From: Pseudophaeobacter sp. EL27
Lineage (GTDB): Bacteria > Pseudomonadota > Alphaproteobacteria > Rhodobacterales > Rhodobacteraceae
Length of the DNA stretch: 64,000 bases
Direction of reading: 5' to 3'
NCBI RefSeq assembly: GCF_900313025.1
Contig: NZ_OMPQ01000002.1
Coordinates: 186,001-250,000, forward strand
The position numbers were made by a program, and so were the translations under genes. Position 1 is the stretch's first letter. Each line of letters begins with the position of its first letter. The notes under the pieces were generated by a model, which was not told the DNA's origin, searched no databases, and saw only the letters and a list, made by a program, of their open reading frames with translations. Below are positions 59,646 through 64,000 of the stretch, one piece after another.

Positions 59646-60574
59646 TCTGGCTGTTGCTCCCCTGCGTGCTGATTGGGCTGGGTCTGTTTCCGCTGCTGCA
59701 CGAATATCTGCGCAGGCCTATGGGATCTGGCGCCCGCAATGCCGCCCCCGGCAGCTTTGCCCATTTGTCGCGCGGGTTGACCCATTACCAGTGGCACGGG
59801 CCCGCGCGGGGGCCCGTTGCGGTCTGCGTGCATGGGCTGACCACGCCCTCCTTTGTCTGGGGAGGCTTGGCCGATGGGCTGGTCGCCAATGGATATCGTG
59901 TGCTCACCTATGATCTATACGGGCGCGGATTTTCGGATCGCCCCACAGGGGTTCAGGACCGCAGCTTTTTCATCCAACAACTGGAGGAGCTGCTGGAGCA
60001 TGAAGGCGTCACCGGCGATTTCACCCTTGTCGGCTATTCCATGGGAGGCGCCATCGCCATTACCTATACCTCGGCCCATCCCGATCAAATCCGCGAACTG
60101 GTACTGCTGGCCTCGGCAGGGCTCAAGACCAACCCCGGCAAGATGGCCCTGTTCATCCGCGACCACCCGCACCTGGGGAACTGGCTGATGCTGGCACTCT
60201 TTCCCAGAATGCACCGCCGTGGCTGCGAGGCGGAACGCCCGCTGCCCACCTCGGTTCCCGGCATCATTGATCTGCAAAAGAACGAGCTGCGCTACAGGGG
60301 CTATATCCCAGCAGTTCTGGCCTCTTTGCGTGGCATTCTGTCCGAGGATCTGAGCGATGATCTGCGCCATATCCACCGCCAAGGCGTGCCGCTGCTGGCG
60401 ATCTGGGGCGGGATAGATGAGGTGATACCGGTCAGCTCAATTGGGCGGATGACCGAACAGGCGCGCTCGGCCCAGCAAGAGGTCGTTGAGGGCGCAGGTC
60501 ATGGCTTGCCCTATACCCACACGGAGGAGGTGCTGGACCTCATCGCCGCCAACCACCGTCAGGGACTGCAATAG
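59642..60574 (+). CDS. alpha/beta hydrolase, membrane anchored
   Basis: A 310-residue hydrolase with an N-terminal hydrophobic segment (IWLLLPCVLIGLGLFPLL). VCVHGLTTPSFVWGG holds the oxyanion hole, VGYSMGGAIAI the nucleophile Ser, GGIDEVIP the acid and GAGHGLPY the His. The substrate is unknown; membrane placement fits a lipase or esterase acting at the cell envelope. The ATG at 59642 overlaps the upstream stop. Confidence 0.9.
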   Translation: MIWLLLPCVLIGLGLFPLLHEYLRRPMGSGARNAAPGSFAHLSRGLTHYQWHGPARGPVAVCVHGLTTPSFVWGGLADGLVANGYRVLTYDLYGRGFSDRPTGVQDRSFFIQQLEELLEHEGVTGDFTLVGYSMGGAIAITYTSAHPDQIRELVLLASAGLKTNPGKMALFIRDHPHLGNWLMLALFPRMHRRGCEAERPLPTSVPGIIDLQKNELRYRGYIPAVLASLRGILSEDLSDDLRHIHRQGVPLLAIWGGIDEVIPVSSIGRMTEQARSAQQEVVEGAGHGLPYTHTEEVLDLIAANHRQGLQ

Positions 60575-60578
60575 GCGC

Positions 60579-60615
60579 AGCAGGCGCCCCCTGGCAATCA
60601 GGGACGGCGCCTGCC
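60579..60615. terminator. strong bidirectional hairpin between hydrolase and MFS genes
   Basis: GCAGGCGCC (60580-60588) pairs with GGCGCCTGC (60606-60614), with an inner CCCTG/CAGGG stem around GCAAT. It separates the convergent hydrolase and MFS genes. Confidence 0.75.
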
Positions 60616-60627
60616 GATCTGCTGGAC

Positions 60628-61872
60628 TCAAACCGCTTGGGCCGCTTCTGGGCGCTTCTCACGGACTGGCAGATGGACCAGAGCACTAAAGGCCCCCACC
60701 GCCACGCCGATCCACCACACAAAGGTGTAATCGCCATAGGTGTCATACATCCGTCCCCCCAGCCAAACCCCCAGGAAGCCGCCCAGCTGGTGGCTGAAAA
60801 AGACGATCCCATAGAGCGTCCCCATGTAGCGCAGCCCGTAGAGATGCGCGATCAGACCAGAGGTCAGCGGCACCGTGGCCAGCCAGAGCGAGCCCATGAC
60901 GACAGAGAAGATGATCACGCTCATCGGCGTGATCGGCAGCAAGATGAACACCGCCGCCACCACAGTGCGCGCCGTGTAGATCCCGGCCAGCAGGTATTTC
61001 TTGCTGTAGCGATTGCCCAGCCAGCCGGCAAAGAGCGTACCGCCCACATTGGCGGCGCCAATCAGGGCAATCGACACCGCGCCCAGCGCCGATGTGGTGG
61101 TGATGCCAATGCTGTGCAACGCCCCACCCGGCAGGATTGGCCCGCACATCTCGGTGACAAAGGCGGGGAAATGCGCGGTGATAAAGGCCAGCTGATAACC
61201 GCAGGAAAAGAAGCCAAGGAAAATCAGCGTAAAAGACGGATCCTTGAAGGCATGTTTCAGGACAGAGCCCATGCTGGCCTCCAGCTCGGCCTTGCTGGCG
61301 GCCTGCGGTGCGCGCATCAGCGGCAGGGTCAGGACCAGTGCCAGCACCGCGCCCGCAAAGACCATAAAGACCGATTGCCAGCTCATCATCGACAGCAGGA
61401 ACTCCGCCGTTGGTGCGCCGACGATCTGCCCGGCAGAGCCCGCAGCGGTGACAATCGCCAACGACATGGATCGGTTTGCATCAGAACTGGCCCGGCCCAC
61501 CACGGCGAGGATCACGCCAAAGCCGGTGCCCGCGATGCCAAAACCCACCAGCCATTCATAGGCCTGCATCTCAAACGGCGTTGTGGCCCCGGCGCTCAGC
61601 ACCAGGCCGGCGGCATAGATCAGCGCACCGAGAACGATAGCCTTGCGATCACCGATTTTTTCGGCAATGGCGCCAAAGATCGGCTGGCCAATACCCCAAG
61701 CAAGGTTCTGAATGGCAATCGCTAATGAGAACTCGGCACGCAGCCAGCCAAATTCCTCGGCAATGGGGATCTGAAACACCCCAAAGGAGGCCCGCACGGC
61801 AAAGCTGGCCATGATGATGACGCAGCCGACAATCAAGACCGGCGTGAACAAAGGGGTGGCGCTGCGCGACAT
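60628..61872 (-). CDS. MFS transporter (oxalate/formate antiporter-like)
   Basis: A 414-residue protein with twelve membrane segments. FGAIAEKIGDRKAIVLG is the motif A loop, and GWLGNRYSKKYLLAGIYTAR is its second-half partner. Overall pattern resembles monocarboxylate or oxalate:formate MFS members; substrate not assigned. The ATG at 61872 is spaced 8 bases from AGGAG; the TTG at 61878 is too close. It is convergent with the hydrolase operon. Confidence 0.88.
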   Translation of the reverse strand: MSRSATPLFTPVLIVGCVIIMASFAVRASFGVFQIPIAEEFGWLRAEFSLAIAIQNLAWGIGQPIFGAIAEKIGDRKAIVLGALIYAAGLVLSAGATTPFEMQAYEWLVGFGIAGTGFGVILAVVGRASSDANRSMSLAIVTAAGSAGQIVGAPTAEFLLSMMSWQSVFMVFAGAVLALVLTLPLMRAPQAASKAELEASMGSVLKHAFKDPSFTLIFLGFFSCGYQLAFITAHFPAFVTEMCGPILPGGALHSIGITTTSALGAVSIALIGAANVGGTLFAGWLGNRYSKKYLLAGIYTARTVVAAVFILLPITPMSVIIFSVVMGSLWLATVPLTSGLIAHLYGLRYMGTLYGIVFFSHQLGGFLGVWLGGRMYDTYGDYTFVWWIGVAVGAFSALVHLPVREKRPEAAQAV

Positions 61873-61990
61873 CGGCAATTCTCCTGATCAGAGCGGCGAG
61901 AGTATGGGAATTCCCTGTCTCGTCAAATCAAAGATATTGCTTGCCCAGTTAAGCAAATTTGATGTGATGAACTAAAGGTTTCGCGTGTCT

Positions 61991-62560
61991 TCAATAGAAA
62001 GGAGACAACCGCGACATATAATGAAGAAACATACCACTGTAGTTGGCTGGTGGGTTTGCCCCCTTCTCCACCCGAATTGTTGTCTTGAGCATCTCAAACT
62101 CCCCCTCGTACCCTCGGTGAAACAGCACAAGTTCAATGACATTCTCCAGGGCCGTTTCGTACTCTGAGTGGAAACCGCGAAGAGAGAAATTCCATCGGAT
62201 CTGGGAGCTAGAAATACAGCGCCTATCGCGCCCAGAGACAAGATCTGCGCAAAACTGTCTGCGGTCGGCCAGATAAATCTGCTCAAGTGAATCATAGAGG
62301 TCAGAAACATAAGGCGAGATGGTTTCAAGCCGCGCGACCACCGCGCCGCCGCAGGTCAAACAGGAGAATTCAATTGCCTCCGGCAAGACTGTAGTGTCCC
62401 AAACACCAGCCTCCTCCATGCGCTGGAACTGCGGCGTCTTTGTGACAAGGGAGAACCGGTTTTCGCCTGCTTGGGCTGACAAGGCGGCCGAAAGACCTGA
62501 AAACACAAAAAGAAGAAGCATCACCGCAAGGGTCGCTAAAGGAAATCTGCTCTGTCGCAT
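61991..62560 (-). CDS. hypothetical exported protein
   Basis: A 189-residue protein with a signal peptide (LATLAVMLLLFVFSGLSAALSAQA, cleavage near residue 31). The mature region has four cysteines (SCLTCGG, FCADL, RRCISS), likely two disulfides in the periplasm, and no domain I recognise. It diverges from zapE after 117 bases. The upstream MFS gene is on the same strand but starts 118 bases after its stop. Function unknown. Confidence 0.7.
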   Translation of the reverse strand: MRQSRFPLATLAVMLLLFVFSGLSAALSAQAGENRFSLVTKTPQFQRMEEAGVWDTTVLPEAIEFSCLTCGGAVVARLETISPYVSDLYDSLEQIYLADRRQFCADLVSGRDRRCISSSQIRWNFSLRGFHSEYETALENVIELVLFHRGYEGEFEMLKTTIRVEKGANPPANYSGMFLHYMSRLSPFY

Positions 62561-62677
62561 GCCTCGTCCTGTTCAATCTCAGCTCAGAGGAGATCATGCC
62601 ATCCGGTATCGATCCTGTCACTCCAGAAGAGACTGCGCAGACTTCCCATCGTCAGGCCTTCGCGGTAAGCCTAGCCC

Positions 62678-63751
62678 ATGACTGATCTCAGCACGCTTTA
62701 TGCCCAAAAGATTGCCAATGGTGATCTGCGCCCCGACCCCGCCCAGGAAGTGGTTCTGCCGCAATTCGACCGGATCTCGGCCGGGTTGCAGGCCGAGCCA
62801 GTGAAACGCGGGCTGTTCCGTCGCGCCAGCCCCGCCCCCGCACCCAAGGGTCTGTATCTTTGGGGCGGAGTTGGTCGCGGCAAATCCATGTTGATGGATC
62901 TCTTTGTCGACAGCCTTGGTGATATCCCGTCTCGGCGCGTGCATTTCCATGCCTTCATGCAGGAAATCCACGCCAAGATGCATGCCGCCCGCCAGGACGG
63001 CGTGCAGGATGCACTGTCGCCGGTCGCGCAGGAGGTGGCCGCCTCGGTCCGGGTCTTGGCATTTGACGAGATGCAGATCTCTGACATCACCGATGCGATG
63101 ATTGTTGGCCGCTTGTTTGAGGCCCTTTTTGCAGCGGATGTCTGTGTTGTCACCACCTCCAACCGGCTACCAGATGAGCTGTATAAAAACGGGTTGAACC
63201 GGCAGCTCTTCCTGCCCTTCATTGATCTTATCAAAGACAAGATGGAAGTCTGGGAGATGGTCAGCCCGGTGGACTACCGTCAGGACAGGTTGAAGGGCAG
63301 CGAGGTCTATTTTGCCCCGGCGGATGCTGCGGCGCGAGAGGCCTTGCAATCGATCTGGCAGGATCTCTCAGGCGGTAAGGCACAACCCCTGACTCTGGAG
63401 GTAAAGGGGCGTGAAGTGGTGCTCCCGGCTTTTCGCAACGGTGTGGCACGGGCGACGTTTTTTGACCTCTGCGGCAAAATGCTTGGCCCTGGCGATTACC
63501 TGGCGATTGCTGAGGAGGTGAAGGTGCTGGTGCTTGAGGGCATCCCCCGGCTCAGCCGCAACAACTTCAACGAGGCCAAACGCTTTGTGACCCTGATAGA
63601 TGCCCTCTATGAGGCGCGGGTCCGGCTGATCTGCACGGCGGCGGCCGAGCCGGAGTTTCTCTATGTCGAGGGAGACGGAGCGTTTGAATTTGAACGCACC
63701 GCCTCACGGCTGCGCGAAATGCAGGACCAAGATTGGGGACAGGACCAGTAG
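62678..63751 (+). CDS. zapE: ZapE/AFG1-like ATPase
   Basis: A 357-residue AAA-like ATPase of the AFG1/ZapE family. Walker A GGVGRGKS (63-70), Walker B VLAFDEMQISDI, sensor TTSNRLPDELYKNGLNR and a C-terminal FEFERTASRLREM are present. ZapE modulates the division ring in enterobacteria; mitochondrial AFG1 has a protein quality control role. It is convergent with folC, with two repeat elements between them. Confidence 0.95.
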   Translation: MTDLSTLYAQKIANGDLRPDPAQEVVLPQFDRISAGLQAEPVKRGLFRRASPAPAPKGLYLWGGVGRGKSMLMDLFVDSLGDIPSRRVHFHAFMQEIHAKMHAARQDGVQDALSPVAQEVAASVRVLAFDEMQISDITDAMIVGRLFEALFAADVCVVTTSNRLPDELYKNGLNRQLFLPFIDLIKDKMEVWEMVSPVDYRQDRLKGSEVYFAPADAAAREALQSIWQDLSGGKAQPLTLEVKGREVVLPAFRNGVARATFFDLCGKMLGPGDYLAIAEEVKVLVLEGIPRLSRNNFNEAKRFVTLIDALYEARVRLICTAAAEPEFLYVEGDGAFEFERTASRLREMQDQDWGQDQ

Positions 63752-63762
63752 GCAAGCTGAAA

Positions 63763-63828
63763 AAGGGGCCTTGCCCCCTCGCGCCAAAGGCGCTCACCCC
63801 CAGGATATTTTGGGCCAAATGAAAGAGA
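63763..63828 (+). repeat. family I intergenic hairpin element, copy 2
   Basis: Hairpin GGGGC-CTT-GCCCC (63765-63777), hairpin GCGCC-AAA-GGCGC (63781-63793), then the box TCACCCCCAGGATATTTT and a CCAAATGAAA end. Copy 1 is at 8915-8988. It lies directly upstream of family II copy C. Confidence 0.75.
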
Positions 63829-63832
63829 GACC

Positions 63833-63910
63833 GCGCCGCGTCAGCGGCGCTGGGCCCAAGGGGCGAGGATCATTCTGCAAGAATGTTCCGAGACGGGCGG
63901 GAGCCTCCCT
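63833..63910 (+). repeat. family II intergenic element, copy C
   Basis: Hairpin GCGCCGC-GTCA-GCGGCGC (63833-63850), box TGGGCCCAAGGGGCG, hairpin GGATCATTC/GAATGTTCC (63867-63889, one mismatch), then CGGGCGGGAG and CCTCCC (from 63894). Confidence 0.75.
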
Positions 63911-63923
63911 TCGCCAGCTCTGA

Positions 63924-64000
63924 TTAACCGTTCTCCCGCAGGATATGGCCTGCAAGGTAAAGGGAGCCACAGATCAACACGCGGGAGTCCGGTGCTTTTT
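63924..64000 (-). CDS. folC: folylpolyglutamate/dihydrofolate synthase, C-terminal end (partial)
   Basis: Minus-strand translation gives 25 residues ending RVLICGSLYLAGHILRENG then TAA at 63926-63924. RVLICGSLYLAG is the highly conserved C-terminal segment of FolC, which adds glutamate to dihydropteroate and folates. The rest of the gene lies beyond the window. It is convergent with zapE. Short but diagnostic. Confidence 0.85.
   Translation of the reverse strand, partial: KAPDSRVLICGSLYLAGHILRENG

Noticed and set aside
1-64000. tRNA or rRNA genes
   Set aside because: No T-loop (GGTTCGAATCC-like) with a matching acceptor stem was found by eye on either strand; a tRNA scan would settle it.

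Overview
The window looks like a chromosomal segment of an alphaproteobacterium of the Rhodobacteraceae, most likely the marine Roseobacter group. This is inferred from the high-GC codon usage, the trmD / rplS / rpmE block, a MipZ division ATPase, DUF2794 and DUF2783 proteins, an AFG1/ZapE next to folC, an RTX-Hint protein, and several catabolic and ABC-uptake operons. No rRNA, tRNA, CRISPR, prophage, integrase or intact insertion sequence was seen. Both edge genes (trmD and folC) are cut by the window.

Layout. 1-5.1 kb: end of trmD, an M20 peptidase and two small lipoprotein genes inserted before rplS-rpmE, then mipZ. 5.2-14.6 kb: a VOC protein, a class III adenylate cyclase, then the homogentisate pathway (a divergent MarR regulator, hmgA, fahA, an atypical metallo-beta-lactamase-fold protein, an FAD monooxygenase, DUF2783, a VOC protein, maiA). 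14.6-24.8 kb: an EamA permease, an RTX-Hint exoprotein, an Asp/Glu-racemase-family enzyme, a polyamine-type ABC transporter whose second permease has an odd C-terminal tail, and another EamA permease. 24.8-30.5 kb: a Na/Pi-cotransporter-family protein with a DeoR regulator, divergent from a phosphonate monoester hydrolase-like sulfatase, then a glycerate kinase. 30.5-38.7 kb: HpaR, homoprotocatechuate 2,3-dioxygenase, an aromatic amino-acid decarboxylase and a branched-chain-type ABC transporter, which together suggest uptake and breakdown of an aromatic compound. 39-50.3 kb: mostly housekeeping and small conserved genes (MuiA/DUF4139, asd, MFS, DUF3095, carbonic anhydrase, aminopeptidase, NlpC/P60, DUF2794, a PII-like protein with an ArsR regulator). 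50.8-64 kb: cytochrome c', TetR, AEC transporter, fghA-sthA-yaiI, a nonsense-interrupted secreted protein, an EamA-HAD-ornithine cyclodeaminase-hydrolase operon, MFS, zapE and the end of folC.

Together the window encodes aromatic compound catabolism by two routes (homogentisate and homoprotocatechuate), uptake systems for polyamine-like and amino-acid-like solutes, a possible organophosphorus module and formaldehyde detoxification. The most unusual non-coding signals are three families of intergenic elements. Copies within a family keep their single-stranded boxes but differ in hairpin arms, mostly in ways that preserve pairing. The most unusual protein features are an MBL-fold protein lacking its second zinc site, a transporter permease with a coiled-coil tail and a duplicated 14-residue motif, and a degenerate HPt-like protein.
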